From the NCBI RefSeq assembly GCF_000020005.1, contig NC_010718.1:2810001-2874000 (forward strand): 64,000 bases of DNA, written 5' to 3'. Of this stretch, positions 42,071-51,578 are shown one piece after another. A program made the translations under genes and the position numbers. How positions within the stretch are numbered: the stretch's first letter is position 1; each line of letters begins with the position of its first letter. The stretch comes from Natranaerobius thermophilus JW/NM-WN-LF. GTDB lineage: Bacteria; Bacillota; Natranaerobiia; Natranaerobiales; Natranaerobiaceae. Below the pieces are notes generated by a model, which was given only the letters and a program-made list of their open reading frames with translations, made no database searches and was not told the origin of the DNA.

Positions 42071-43465
42071 TTAATTGTCAGCTTCTTCAGTCTTCCACAT
42101 AAACATACCGGTGTAGCCGTAAATTATTGAAAGGAGAATTGAGATTAAGGCCAACCACATAAATGGAATATACTCAAAAACGGACACACCCAGCAATGTA
42201 GCCATGAAGATACCATTGTCGGACCATGGGACCATGGCTGAAGTTAAAGTACCTCCCACTTCTGAGTTGCGGGATAATACTGTTCGTTTTAGTTTCAATT
42301 CGTCATAACTTCCTTGCATGATTTTAGGAGGTACTATTAGAGATACATACATGGCAGAACCAAACATGTTACCCATAACACCGACGATGATTGAACCTAT
42401 AGAAGCTCTTCCCTGATTGGAGAACAAGAAAGCAACTTTTTCCACTATGACCCTCAAAGCTCCTATCTTTTCTAAAAGGCCTCCAAAACCAAGTCCAAAC
42501 ATAATCACTGCAATGGAAGATAACATTTCATATATTCCACCACGACTTAACAGATCATCAATGAATTCAACTCCTGTATCAATGGCGAATCCATCATAGG
42601 CAGTTCCCAAGGCTTCAAAAAAGTTCATCCCTTGAAATAAAGTTGCCCAAATTACTCCTAATAATGAACCAAAAGCTATACTGGCAACTGGTGGTTTACG
42701 AAGTATTAATAAAGCAATTACAACTACAGCTGGAATCAACATAGCAGGATTAACAACGAAATATTCCTGCATCACTTGCATATATTCCTCTACCCTGGCG
42801 ATTTCCTCTGGTGCCGTTCCTACATCCATAGTGAAACCAACTACAGTATACAAAATTCCTGAAATTACCCAGGCAGGAACTATCAAGTAAATCATTGAAC
42901 GAACGTGTTCAATCACATCAATTTTACACATAGAAGCAGTCAGATTAGTACTATCAGATAGAGGGGAAAGTTTGTCACCAAAATATACACCAGATAACAC
43001 TGCACCAGCTACTAGGGGTAATGGATAGCCAAAACCTGCCCCAATACCCATCATTGCAATCCCTGAAGTTCCTGCTGAACCCCAGGATGTCCCTGTTGCC
43101 AGGGAAGTCAAGGAAGTGATTATCAAGGTTGCCAGTAAGAAAATACTGGGATGGATAATGGCCAAACCATAATAGATCAATGTACCAATAATACCACCGG
43201 ATATCCAGGTACCGATTAAAGCTCCTACAGCAATTAAAATGAAAATTGCTCCCAAGCCCTCACGAATTCCATCTTTGATGCCATCTTCCAAATCCGCATA
43301 ACTGTAACCTAAACGCAATCCCAGGGCGATAACTATGAACCATGAAATAAATAAAGCCAGTTGAATTGGTAAATCATAAATTGCCACAAAAGAAAATACT
43401 ACAACTAAAAACGCTATCAGGACGACTAAAACCTCACCAATACTTGGTTTTCTAACTTCACCCAT
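42071..43465 (-). CDS. nhaC: NhaC-family Na+/H+ antiporter
   Basis: A 464-residue antiporter with about 11-12 helices. NhaC blocks: LATGTSWGSAGTSGIAMMGIG (about 121-141), SGVYFGDKLSPLSDSTNLTASMC, and a late region VGGTLTSAMVPWSDNGIFMATLLGVSVFEYIPF. It starts at ATG 43465 behind AAAGGGGGG. The gene lies 66 bp ahead of ansA on the same strand without an obvious terminator, so the two are probably co-transcribed; the antiporter may support the ammonia and proton balance of asparagine use, though that is inference. Confidence 0.9.
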   Translation of the reverse strand: MGEVRKPSIGEVLVVLIAFLVVVFSFVAIYDLPIQLALFISWFIVIALGLRLGYSYADLEDGIKDGIREGLGAIFILIAVGALIGTWISGGIIGTLIYYGLAIIHPSIFLLATLIITSLTSLATGTSWGSAGTSGIAMMGIGAGFGYPLPLVAGAVLSGVYFGDKLSPLSDSTNLTASMCKIDVIEHVRSMIYLIVPAWVISGILYTVVGFTMDVGTAPEEIARVEEYMQVMQEYFVVNPAMLIPAVVVIALLILRKPPVASIAFGSLLGVIWATLFQGMNFFEALGTAYDGFAIDTGVEFIDDLLSRGGIYEMLSSIAVIMFGLGFGGLLEKIGALRVIVEKVAFLFSNQGRASIGSIIVGVMGNMFGSAMYVSLIVPPKIMQGSYDELKLKRTVLSRNSEVGGTLTSAMVPWSDNGIFMATLLGVSVFEYIPFMWLALISILLSIIYGYTGMFMWKTEEADN

Positions 43466-43554
43466 TAAAATCCCCCCTTTATGGTGTATTAGATGTATAT
43501 TAATTATCTATTGAATCCATTCATTAAGTTTTAAGATTCATTAAGTTTTAAACA

Positions 43555-45469
43555 ATCGAGTAGGAGGTAGATAATTATTTTATCTACCGACCTCTCACAC
43601 CACCGAGCAAACCGTTCGGTACACGGCGGTTCCTAGTTTACGCTTTAACTTGTCGATAATATTCCGAAAAGAATAGGAAACCAAATCCTTTGATTACATC
43701 ATTTCCAAGGGATTTGGATAAGACGGGGCTATTGGAAATTCTCCAGTAGCCCTTTCTTGTGTTTGCATATTCCCATGCTTTGTATTTATTGGCTCCAAAG
43801 AACTTGAGCATTTTAAATTTTGTTCTCACTTTCTTCCATTGTTTCCAGTAAATCATGCGAATACGCCTTCTCATCCAACTGTCAGTATTTATTAACAGAT
43901 TCTTCATATCAGCTGGTTTAAAGTAGTTAACCCAACCCATAATGTATCGGCTAAGTTTCTTTGCTCTGGCTTCGTTGCTTATTCCATAACTTCTAGATGT
44001 GAGTTCTTTTATTCTCGTTCTCATCTTTGTAACTGATTTAAGATGAACTCTTAATCTGGCTTTTCCTTTATGTCTGTAAAAGCCAAACCCAAGAAATCTT
44101 ACCTTTCCTACATAGGCAACTACAGTTTTATCTTTATTTACTTTGAGAAATAGTTTATTTTCGATGAAGGGTAGTATGTTCTTCAAGGTGCGTCCGGCAC
44201 TTCTTCTGCTTTTACAAAAGATTAGCAGGTCGTCCGCATAGCGGACGAATTCGTGCCCCCTTTTCTCAAGTTCTTTATCCAATTCGTGGAGCATTATGTT
44301 ACTGAGGATAGGGCTAAGAGGCCCGCCCTGGGGCACGCCAACTTCTGTATCCTTATAGGTGTGTTTGATCATTACTCCTGCTCTTAGATATTTGTTGATA
44401 AGAGATATTACTCGACCGTCTTTTATTGTCTTAGATAGCACTTCTATCAATTTGCTCTGGTTTACTGTGTCAAAGTATTTCTCCAAGTCCATATCTACTA
44501 CATATTTGTATCCTTCATTTATGTTTTGTTGACTTTTCTTAATTGCATCATGAGTACTGCGTCCAGGGCGAAAACCATAGCTGTTATCTGAGAATTGCTC
44601 CTCATATATTGGAGATAGTACTTGGGCTATTGCTTGTTGGATTACCCTGTCTACCACTGTAGGTATGCCTAATTTTCTTTTCTTCCCATCTTCTTTAGGT
44701 ATCTCTACCCTTCTGACGGGATTAGGGCGGTATTTACCGTCCAGGACTCTTTGCCTGAGGTGGTCCCCGTTTTCTTTGAGATATTGTAGAAGTTCATCTA
44801 CTCCCATCCCATCAATCCCGTGAGAGCCTTTGTTGGATTTTATTTTCTTGAATGCTTTATTCATGTTGTCTCTATCCAAAATTTCCTCTAGCAAATTCCC
44901 CTTCGACAAGTTTGCATTGGAGATGTTGTTTTCAGTTATCCTTAAAGAACTGTGCACTCCCGCATATCCTTCGTGTTCCGCACTATTCTTCTGCGGTGAG
45001 CCTTCTTTGCAGCTTTCGCCTGTCAGAAGTTGGCGGCACTTCATTCCTTTATTGGTAACAGTCATTTACTGATCTCCTCCTAGGTTCATCCCTTCCTTAA
45101 TGATGTCGACCTCATCAAGTACTATGGAATCTGCTGACTTCTCATGACAAATCTTATTTCAACCGTGGTTCGAAGTTCATCTTGCCACGTCCATGAGACC
45201 TCCCACGGTAAGACGATTAACTTTCATTCCATGTACCCACATCATTTACACTGGTATGTCCGTGTAGTTGATTGGACTTCGTTTTGTATTGCAAACTCAT
45301 CCCATACCTTATGCCTGATGATGTTCGTGTGCCTTGGGTCGGAATTTTGCCTTAAGCTTCCTTCAGATCCCACCTCACGATGGGCACCCTTGCTCTTGGC
45401 TAATGGTTGGTAACTACAAACCCCCATAGTGGACTTACACCACCTAGCTAATCGTCATGCATGGCGCAC
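43555..45469 (-). mobile_element. complete group II intron (likely class C) with reverse transcriptase
   Basis: The intron RNA runs on the minus strand from GTGCGCC at 45469 to about 43555. Domain V is visible behind the protein gene (AACCGCCGTGTACCGAACGG, then CGGTGGTGTGAGAGG), and domain VI follows as a GTAGATAA/TTATCTAC stem ending CTCCTACTCGATT. The 5' end lies 5 bp behind a perfect terminator stem, the known preferred target of class C introns. The 3' end is placed to within a few bases. Confidence 0.88.
43638..45065 (-). CDS. ltrA: group II intron reverse transcriptase/maturase
   Basis: A 475-residue intron-encoded protein. RT blocks: YRPNPVRRVEIPKEDGKKRKLGIPTV, SYGFRPGRSTHDAI, VVDMDLEKYFDTVNQ (first catalytic Asp), GVPQGGPLSPILSNIMLHELD, and RYADDLLIF (YADD active site). 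The maturase domain X begins near residue 330 (RTRIKELTSRSYGISNEARAKKLSRYIMGWVNYF). The protein ends soon afterwards without an HNH endonuclease, matching class C introns that insert at terminators. It starts at ATG 45065 behind GAGGAG. The frame is intact, so the intron may still be mobile. Confidence 0.95.
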   Translation of the reverse strand: MTVTNKGMKCRQLLTGESCKEGSPQKNSAEHEGYAGVHSSLRITENNISNANLSKGNLLEEILDRDNMNKAFKKIKSNKGSHGIDGMGVDELLQYLKENGDHLRQRVLDGKYRPNPVRRVEIPKEDGKKRKLGIPTVVDRVIQQAIAQVLSPIYEEQFSDNSYGFRPGRSTHDAIKKSQQNINEGYKYVVDMDLEKYFDTVNQSKLIEVLSKTIKDGRVISLINKYLRAGVMIKHTYKDTEVGVPQGGPLSPILSNIMLHELDKELEKRGHEFVRYADDLLIFCKSRRSAGRTLKNILPFIENKLFLKVNKDKTVVAYVGKVRFLGFGFYRHKGKARLRVHLKSVTKMRTRIKELTSRSYGISNEARAKKLSRYIMGWVNYFKPADMKNLLINTDSWMRRRIRMIYWKQWKKVRTKFKMLKFFGANKYKAWEYANTRKGYWRISNSPVLSKSLGNDVIKGFGFLFFSEYYRQVKA

Positions 45470-45473
45470 AATA

Positions 45474-45505
45474 AAACGCTCGGAACAGTACTGTTCCGAG
45501 CGTTT
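45474..45505 (-). terminator. terminator of the chemotaxis receptor gene and intron target
   Basis: A perfect 15-bp stem (AAACGCTCGGAACAG with CTGTTCCGAGCGTTT) around TA, followed by TTATT on the minus strand and then directly by the intron 5' end. The intron therefore inserted without harming the host gene. Confidence 0.92.
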
Positions 45506-45552
45506 GACTTCATCTTTAGGTTTAAATGCCAAATTTTAAACTATTAGATCTA

Positions 45553-47304
45553 TTAAATTTTAAACTGTGAGACACTTTCTTTCATTTCTTCAGCAAGTTT
45601 GGCCAGGTCATTACCTGCTTTAGCAATTTGTTCTAGGGAAGAAGATTGTTCTTCCATGGAAGCAGATGATTCTTCGGTATTGGCAGAGTTTTCTTCGGCA
45701 ATAGCTGCTAGATTTTGTACTTTTTCTTGAATCTTAGATTCTTGCTGGGCCATTTTCTCACTGGCTTTGTTAAGATCCTGGCTGACTTTATCTACTGTAT
45801 CAATAGCTTCGGCTAGTTCCTGAAACTTTTCACTAGTATTTGAAACACACTGGTTCTGCTGAGGTATTGTCTCATTTCTTACTGTATCAACAGTTTCTAC
45901 AGTATTTTTAACCTTATCTGTAAGTTGAGTAACTATTTGGTTAATATTTTCCGAATACTCATTACTATCTTCTGCAAGTTTTCTGATTTCATCGGCAACC
46001 ACACTAAAACCGCGGCCATATTCTCCAGCCCTGGCAGCTTCTATTGCCGCGTTTAGTGCTAGTAAGTTAGTTTGTTCTGCTATTTCTCTCACGGCTTCAC
46101 TGGCTTTTTGAATTTCTTCAGCACTATCATTTGTTTCCCGGATGACTTGATAAACTTTCTCTGTTGATTCTTGACTTTCTTTATTAGCAGTTGTCAGCTT
46201 ATCAACAATTCCGGCTCCTTCATTTTTGGTTTGTTCTATTTTGTTCACAGTATCATTTAATGTTTCTACTATCTCCTGATTACTTTGAATCTGATTACCC
46301 ATTTCTTCTATCATTGATGAAGTATCATCGGTATCCTGGGCTTGATTGGTGGCTGCAGAGGAAATTTCCTCGATAGCTTTTGAAACTTCATTGGCCGTAT
46401 TTTTATTTTCTTGGATTGTAGCAGAAAGCTCCTGGGCAAGGGAAGTTACTTGATCGGCTTTTTCATCAACACTTTGTATATAATCCGCCAAGGATTTGCG
46501 CATATTTGCCAGATTTCGTGTGATGTCACCGATCTCATCTTTTCTTTCTAGGTATCGATCAGCCTCTTCCGCTTTTTCCTCCAGGTCGCGATTTGAAAAT
46601 CTAGTTATCATTTTCTGGATACTTTCAACTGGCTGACGAACTGATTTCTTGCTTATATAAAATATTAAACCAATAGTTATCAAAGTTGTTATGCCAAATA
46701 AAATTATTAAATTCATTCCAACTCCATAGGCTGGTTCTAGGATCTCACTGCGTGACATGGCTCCTATAATATATATGTTTTCCCAAGGTTTGAAGACAGT
46801 AATGTATTCTTCACCCTCAAATTCGAAATTGCTTGAACCAAAAAAATCCTCATGGCTATACCCTTCACTCTCGGCAATTACTTGCTCAGACAATTCCTGA
46901 TACTGATCTGGAATTGTATCTCCTACTTTTTCCGGATACAGGGAATGAAAACGAAGAGTTTTATTGTCATTAATGGCAAATATGTAGCCTGATTCTCCTA
47001 AGTCGAAGTTTATGGCTGCTTGCTGGGCCTCATTCATAATGAAGTTTTCTATATCCTGATCTTCGTTAGAATCACTTCTACCTTGAGCTATTCTGTTTAC
47101 CCTGGTAGCAGTTGACAATGTATCAATAGTTCCGTCTACACCAGCTTCCAAGGATTCGTATCCCTGATCCATTACAAGGTCTCTAGTGTGTTGAAAAATA
47201 CCATAACCGACAACACTGAATAGAATGATAAAAGTTATTATTATAGGAGCTATGATCTTCCATTGAAAATTTAATTTGTCCGTTAAAAACTTAAAAAAGC
47301 CCAT
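45553..47304 (-). CDS. methyl-accepting chemotaxis protein with Cache sensor
   Basis: A 583-residue transmembrane receptor. One helix near 13-36, an extracytoplasmic single-Cache domain (about 40-180) with the hallmark [27 protein letters not shown], a second helix near 188-208 and a HAMP domain follow. The signalling domain contains the hairpin tip [41 protein letters not shown]. Cache domains of this kind often bind small organic acids or amino acids. ATG 47304 is preferred because AAAGGAG lies ahead at a normal distance. No cheA or cheW gene is near. Confidence 0.93.
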   Translation of the reverse strand: MGFFKFLTDKLNFQWKIIAPIIITFIILFSVVGYGIFQHTRDLVMDQGYESLEAGVDGTIDTLSTATRVNRIAQGRSDSNEDQDIENFIMNEAQQAAINFDLGESGYIFAINDNKTLRFHSLYPEKVGDTIPDQYQELSEQVIAESEGYSHEDFFGSSNFEFEGEEYITVFKPWENIYIIGAMSRSEILEPAYGVGMNLIILFGITTLITIGLIFYISKKSVRQPVESIQKMITRFSNRDLEEKAEEADRYLERKDEIGDITRNLANMRKSLADYIQSVDEKADQVTSLAQELSATIQENKNTANEVSKAIEEISSAATNQAQDTDDTSSMIEEMGNQIQSNQEIVETLNDTVNKIEQTKNEGAGIVDKLTTANKESQESTEKVYQVIRETNDSAEEIQKASEAVREIAEQTNLLALNAAIEAARAGEYGRGFSVVADEIRKLAEDSNEYSENINQIVTQLTDKVKNTVETVDTVRNETIPQQNQCVSNTSEKFQELAEAIDTVDKVSQDLNKASEKMAQQESKIQEKVQNLAAIAEENSANTEESSASMEEQSSSLEQIAKAGNDLAKLAEEMKESVSQFKI

Positions 47305-47495
47305 ATTTATTGTCACTCCTTTAAATTAGGTTACAGTTAAGATGCATGTATTAGTATTTTGTGTACTCTCTATGCAATTTCGCAATTTGTAATAATTATT
47401 TATTACATGTATTTATCACAAATATATAATTTATCCATTTTACTATAATTTTCCTGCCATTTATATAAAGTTTTAATTTTTTGACAATTCACATA

Positions 47496-47534
47496 ACAAA
47501 AAATCCCAGGAAGGAATGAAAACATCCTGGGATA
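47496..47534 (-). terminator. rho-independent terminator (distal of two)
   Basis: ATCCCAGGA (47504-47512) pairs with TCCTGGGAT (47526-47534) and is followed on the minus strand by a T-rich run at 47496-47503. It is the second barrier behind the stalk/NPCBM protein gene. Confidence 0.8.
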
Positions 47535-47562
47535 ATATCAAAAAGATTCAATAAAATTAAAT

Positions 47563-47586
47563 TGGCCTCTGTCATAACAGAGGCCA
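47563..47586 (-). terminator. stem-loop, probable terminator (proximal of two)
   Basis: A perfect 9-bp stem (TGGCCTCTG with CAGAGGCCA) around TCATAA, followed on the minus strand by ATTTAATTTTATTG. It comes first behind the stalk/NPCBM protein gene. Confidence 0.7.
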
Positions 47587-47662
47587 CCTGAAATTCTCGA
47601 GTCATAGTGAAATATAGTGAAATAAAACAAATAGAAAATAAAATACTACCTATACAATTTTA

Positions 47663-48367
47663 CTATTTTTTTATAAACTGGGGCTCTATAAACCCAAGCT
47701 GTCTGCCTTCGCCTTCTATTTTAAGTCTAAGTACTCCTGTGAGATCTAGTTTTACTTCCTTGGGTTCAGTTAGATCTGATGAAATTGGACCTGTATCGTA
47801 AATCTTTTCGCCATCGGCATAAAATTGGAATGAACCAATATTATCTTCTTTTTCCCGGTCCTGCCACTTTTCTGATGGAGCAATTAAAACTTTGAATTGT
47901 GCGTACTCACTGTCGAGTAAGTATTCGTATTCCATGTTCATAAAGCGTAGTCCATATTCTCTTTCAAAGTAATAACCATTGGAAAATTTCTCGCCTGTGT
48001 TGGTAGTAAATGAGTGAAAACCTTCAAAATATCTGTCAGTAGCAGTGTGAGTATCCATATCTTCCATAGCGATTACATTTTTACCAGGTTTAGAACCAAT
48101 GTAAATATTCTTTTCTTTGCCATCCCAGGACACATCTTCCCCTAAAGCGTCCGACACGAATCCAAGGGGAACGAAGGTAGTGCCTTCATAAATAAAGGGT
48201 TCCTGTTCAGGTTCCCGTTCAAAACCATTAACAAAAATTGTAATGTCATCGTAAAGCACTTCAATTTGTTCTCGGACGTTTTCAGCAAATACTGTTGATA
48301 CTAGCATAATACAGAGAACAAAAACCATTCCCATTACAAAACCCTTTGCTTTTTCTTTGGAAAACAC
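47663..48367 (-). CDS. secreted stalk-domain plus NPCBM-like protein
   Basis: A 234-residue exported protein. The signal peptide ends near TVFAENV. A stalk domain (Cu_amine_oxidN1-like) reads ITIFVNGFEREPEQEPFIYEGTTFVPLGFVSDALGEDVSWDGKEKNIYI (about 43-92). The C-terminal half resembles the NPCBM carbohydrate-binding fold: FKVLIAPSEKWQDREKEDNIGSFQFYADGEKIYDTGPIS and a final LRLKIEGEGRQLGFIEPQF. It may bind cell-wall or external glycans. The start is GTG 48367 behind AGGAGG. It shares the stalk module with the protein at 37239. Confidence 0.78.
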   Translation of the reverse strand: MFSKEKAKGFVMGMVFVLCIMLVSTVFAENVREQIEVLYDDITIFVNGFEREPEQEPFIYEGTTFVPLGFVSDALGEDVSWDGKEKNIYIGSKPGKNVIAMEDMDTHTATDRYFEGFHSFTTNTGEKFSNGYYFEREYGLRFMNMEYEYLLDSEYAQFKVLIAPSEKWQDREKEDNIGSFQFYADGEKIYDTGPISSDLTEPKEVKLDLTGVLRLKIEGEGRQLGFIEPQFIKK

Positions 48368-48540
48368 TCTGACCGCCTCCTAACTGAAGTTTCAAGATTT
48401 TATCTCTTATACTATAATATACCATTATTATTCTTTTATTTCCACTATAAACAATTCATTTCACTATAAACAATTAGTCGTAACAGAAAAAGTCCACTGC
48501 TTCAGCTGTGTTAGTAGTTAGATCATATATTTCCCAGTTA

Positions 48541-49938
48541 TTACTCAGTGGCTGCTTCCCATTCTGGTGGATCAAAAACAACCATGGTATGTTCGTCGGC
48601 TTCTGTATCCCAGATACCATATAAATATCCATCCCGGCAGGGGCCAACAATTCCCAAGGTTAACTGTTCACCGTATTCCAGGTGATGATTTGGGTATGTG
48701 CCCAAAAGGTGAAAACTGCGCCCATGATCGCCTGATCCTACCACAAATGCCCGTTTTTCGTCATCGTAGGCAGAAGGTAAAACTATATATATCTCGGAAT
48801 CCTCCTGGGCGTAAGGGGCCGTTCCATATTGCTTATAAGTAGGTTGCTGATCCCACACACCGATGGCTCTCTCCAAAACAAAGTTTTCCTGATTGCCTTC
48901 AAAGTCGTGGTCCCGGGGGATTTCTAACAAACCGGCATGAGTCCCTCCACTGTCTCCTCCAAATATAATGGTATGCATTGTAGGGGCTAGCAGGGTTGGT
49001 TGAAATTGATTATGTGGCAAGTCAGTTTCTATTTCCCCGGAAATATTTCTCCAGGATTTTCCTAGGTCATCACTAATATAAAGGGCTGCATTGGCCCCAT
49101 CGCCCTGGGAATTCCATATTCTGCCTTGATATGGGTCATACACGGCCGTATGATGATGTAGCTGCTGGTCTTCATCAAATCTTTCGGCTGTTCTGATATT
49201 CTCCCAAGACTTTCCTCCATCAAATGTAGCCCATAGTTTACCTTTACCATCACCACGTTCTGCTAATAATACTATTTGTTCAGGTTCGTATTCCCCATGA
49301 TACCAAGTATTACCGAACATAATAGGATGATGATCATAAGTGAATTCTTCTTTTAGTTCATATCCTTGGGTAAAGTTTTCTGAGAAAAAGATTGCCCCTC
49401 TGTTTTCTTCACTTTCTCCGTCGGTAACCACTATGTATCCCGAGGCAGTTCTGGTGACAAAATATGGGGTCCCGTATCCATGGGATTGGAAGTCAAAAAC
49501 ATCTTCTCCTGTGAAAATTTCCATGTCTTCAAAGGCATCACTTCCACGCCAGAGGGTATTTCCTTCCCCCGTTCCGTAAATCCTGTCATCTATACCTACG
49601 CTTCTAGGTTCTAGAGCAGGTTGATGATTTTCAACTGAAACTATTTCTAATTTACTCATGGGATTAGCCCTAACTCCCTCAACTAATTGCTCACTGTCTT
49701 TATCTTTCAGTGAAATCGGCTCATCTATATCAGAGTGTTTTTCAGATACAGAGTATTGTTGTTCACTTTCCTCTTTATCAGGACTGTCAGTTTCTTGATC
49801 ACAAGCTGTGGCTACAAGAGGTAAAATTAATATCATTATTACTAAAACGAATCTCAACACACTCAACCTATTCAGCCCATCAGGAAAAACATTTTTCTTT
49901 CCAAACTGCATTAAATCTAAATTTTTATAGTGAATCAT
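48541..49938 (-). CDS. BNR/sialidase-like beta-propeller lipoprotein
   Basis: A 465-residue exported protein. A hydrophobic segment ends in LVATAC (lipobox Cys), then comes an acidic Glu/Ser/Asp linker, and from about residue 95 a propeller with Asp-box-like motifs: GDGKGKLWATFDGGKSWEN, ALYISDDLGKSWRNI and VVGSGDHGRSFHLLG. Such folds occur in sialidases and in photosystem-assembly or glycan-binding proteins; the catalytic Arg triad of sialidases could not be identified, so enzyme activity is doubtful. The start is probably ATG 49938 behind GAGGTGG rather than TTG 49968. Confidence 0.72.
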   Translation of the reverse strand: MIHYKNLDLMQFGKKNVFPDGLNRLSVLRFVLVIMILILPLVATACDQETDSPDKEESEQQYSVSEKHSDIDEPISLKDKDSEQLVEGVRANPMSKLEIVSVENHQPALEPRSVGIDDRIYGTGEGNTLWRGSDAFEDMEIFTGEDVFDFQSHGYGTPYFVTRTASGYIVVTDGESEENRGAIFFSENFTQGYELKEEFTYDHHPIMFGNTWYHGEYEPEQIVLLAERGDGKGKLWATFDGGKSWENIRTAERFDEDQQLHHHTAVYDPYQGRIWNSQGDGANAALYISDDLGKSWRNISGEIETDLPHNQFQPTLLAPTMHTIIFGGDSGGTHAGLLEIPRDHDFEGNQENFVLERAIGVWDQQPTYKQYGTAPYAQEDSEIYIVLPSAYDDEKRAFVVGSGDHGRSFHLLGTYPNHHLEYGEQLTLGIVGPCRDGYLYGIWDTEADEHTMVVFDPPEWEAATE

Positions 49939-50021
49939 ACTACCACCTCTAAATACAAATTTTAACAATTATAATCCATAAAATCTATTATATCTATTAT
50001 ATTATATCGTAGATAAATAAA

Positions 50022-50056
50022 AAATCCAGCCTGACTCTTAGTAAAGGAAAGGCTGG
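50022..50056 (-). terminator. probable terminator of the SLC13-type permease gene
   Basis: CCAGCC (50026-50031) pairs with GGCTGG (50051-50056), extended by a T-A pair, over a 17-nt loop, with a T run on the minus strand. The long loop lowers the strength. Confidence 0.65.
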
Positions 50057-50095
50057 TATATTCTACTCCTCAAAACTATTAGAATGGAAAGAAAT

Positions 50096-51340
50096 TTAAA
50101 ATGGGAAGAAAATCGGTATTATTATCATTGCAACAATAAAAGTGATCACTTGTAAGGGCCAACCTGCAATAAAGTAATCCTTAAAACGATAACCAGCAGG
50201 CCCTAAAACGATGGTATTTGGTGGAGTAGCAATAGGTGTTAAAAAACAACAAGAAGCTGAAATTGCTATTGCCATCATAAAGGGGTATGGGCTCACACTC
50301 ATGGATTCTGCTATGTTTATGGCTATAGGTGCAAAGATTGCTGCAGTAGCAGTATTAGACATGAAATTTGTTAAGAGTGCTGTGGTAATAAATAATATCC
50401 CAAGAACAATATAAGGAGAAACTGAAACATTAACAATTTGATTTGCTATCAGATCTGCAGCACCTGAATCCTCTATTGCCTGACTCATGGATAACATACC
50501 AGCGAAGAGGAATATGGTTGTCCAATTAACACTATTGAAAGCTTCGTTCATTGTTAAACAGCCGGTTATAATTGTCAGCATAGCTCCTAACATTGCTGCT
50601 ACCTGAAGATCAATAATCCCCGTTGCCATTGAAATAATCACAAAAATGAAAATCAACAATGCAAACCACATTTTCTCTGTTCTTAAGTTTTGTGAAAAAT
50701 CCTCAAAAGCTTCCTTTTCATCTGTTGATTCCTTGGGTAGTAGCTTGTATCCGAAAAAAACCATATATAAAATGCCAATAATAAAGATAAATATTCCAAC
50801 TTTACTGAATTCAAAAAAACCAAGTTCACTATATTTAGCTGACTCATTAAGAACACTATTAACAATACCATTAGGAGGAGTCCCGATAACAGTTAAAGTT
50901 CCCCCTAAACTAGAAGCAAAAGCCATAGGCATAAGCATTTTTTTAGAATTAATTCCTGAACGCAAACAAACCGCTACAACCACAGGTACAAATACTGCTG
51001 TAGCACCTGTGTTACTTAAAAATGCAGACATTACCCCTAATACCAACATTACTAAAAAAAGAAGCATAAATCCATTATTACCAGCAATTTTTACCGTAAG
51101 ATCTCCTATTCTATTGGCAAAACCCGTCTTAAACATTGCTCCACTTATGATAAACATCCCCAAGAAAACAATCACCCATCTATCCCCAAAGTATGAAAAA
51201 GCATCTTGAGGTTCTAAAATTCCAGTCAAACTTAGAGAAATTGGTACAAGCATTGCTGTGACTGGCAGTGGAAGGATCTCTAAAAAAAATAAAATAATTG
51301 CTATGATAAGAATTAAGAATGTAATCAATTCATGTGACAT
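50096..51340 (-). CDS. SLC13/DASS-family anion transporter
   Basis: A 414-residue permease with about 11 helices. Family motifs occur in two halves: FLSNTGATAVFVPVVVAVC near 110-128 and TNFMSNTATAAIFAPIAINIAESM near 330-353, each followed by a loop of the type GTPPNGIVNSV and ATPPNTIVLGPAGYRF. Members move dicarboxylates, sulfate or similar anions with Na+. The start is ATG 51340 behind AGGAGG. It is transcribed with the same polarity as the Dcu exchanger gene, but separated from it by a terminator. A C4-dicarboxylate substrate would suit the neighbouring fumarate pathway; this is inferred. Confidence 0.85.
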   Translation of the reverse strand: MSHELITFLILIIAIILFFLEILPLPVTAMLVPISLSLTGILEPQDAFSYFGDRWVIVFLGMFIISGAMFKTGFANRIGDLTVKIAGNNGFMLLFLVMLVLGVMSAFLSNTGATAVFVPVVVAVCLRSGINSKKMLMPMAFASSLGGTLTVIGTPPNGIVNSVLNESAKYSELGFFEFSKVGIFIFIIGILYMVFFGYKLLPKESTDEKEAFEDFSQNLRTEKMWFALLIFIFVIISMATGIIDLQVAAMLGAMLTIITGCLTMNEAFNSVNWTTIFLFAGMLSMSQAIEDSGAADLIANQIVNVSVSPYIVLGILFITTALLTNFMSNTATAAIFAPIAINIAESMSVSPYPFMMAIAISASCCFLTPIATPPNTIVLGPAGYRFKDYFIAGWPLQVITFIVAMIIIPIFFPF

Positions 51341-51518
51341 ATTTAGTCCTCCTAAAATTCATTCACTGACGTTTAATGATGCTATAATCATAGCCTATTT
51401 TGCTAGTAAAAGCAATAACAAGTACAATCTGAACAACTAAATGTATCTTGGGGGTTCAACCAATCATCTTTAAGCCACTTATAATATAAACTTTTATACT
51501 TAGATAAATGGTTATATA

Positions 51519-51553
51519 TAGAGAGAGGACCCCATCATCAGGGTCCCTCTCTA
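51519..51553 (-). terminator. rho-independent terminator of the Dcu gene
   Basis: A stem of AGAGAGG-ACCC with GGGTCCCTCTCT (one bulged base) around ATCATCA, with TATATATAACC on the minus strand. It closes the Dcu exchanger gene. Confidence 0.78.
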
Positions 51554-51578
51554 TTTATATTCTTTAAGTTTTAAATCC

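Larger units (their letters stand above)
47305..47662 (-). other. intergenic region with two hairpins
   Basis: The left part (to about 47480) is AT-rich promoter space of the chemotaxis receptor gene. Two hairpins follow, described separately. No gene is visible. Confidence 0.4.

Noticed and set aside
45144-45413. Open frame on the plus strand inside the intron region
   Set aside because: It lies antisense to the structured intron RNA, lacks a good ribosome site and has no recognisable protein features.
50646-51209. 187-residue plus-strand frame
   Set aside because: It is the antisense shadow of the SLC13-type permease, whose family motifs are clear on the minus strand.
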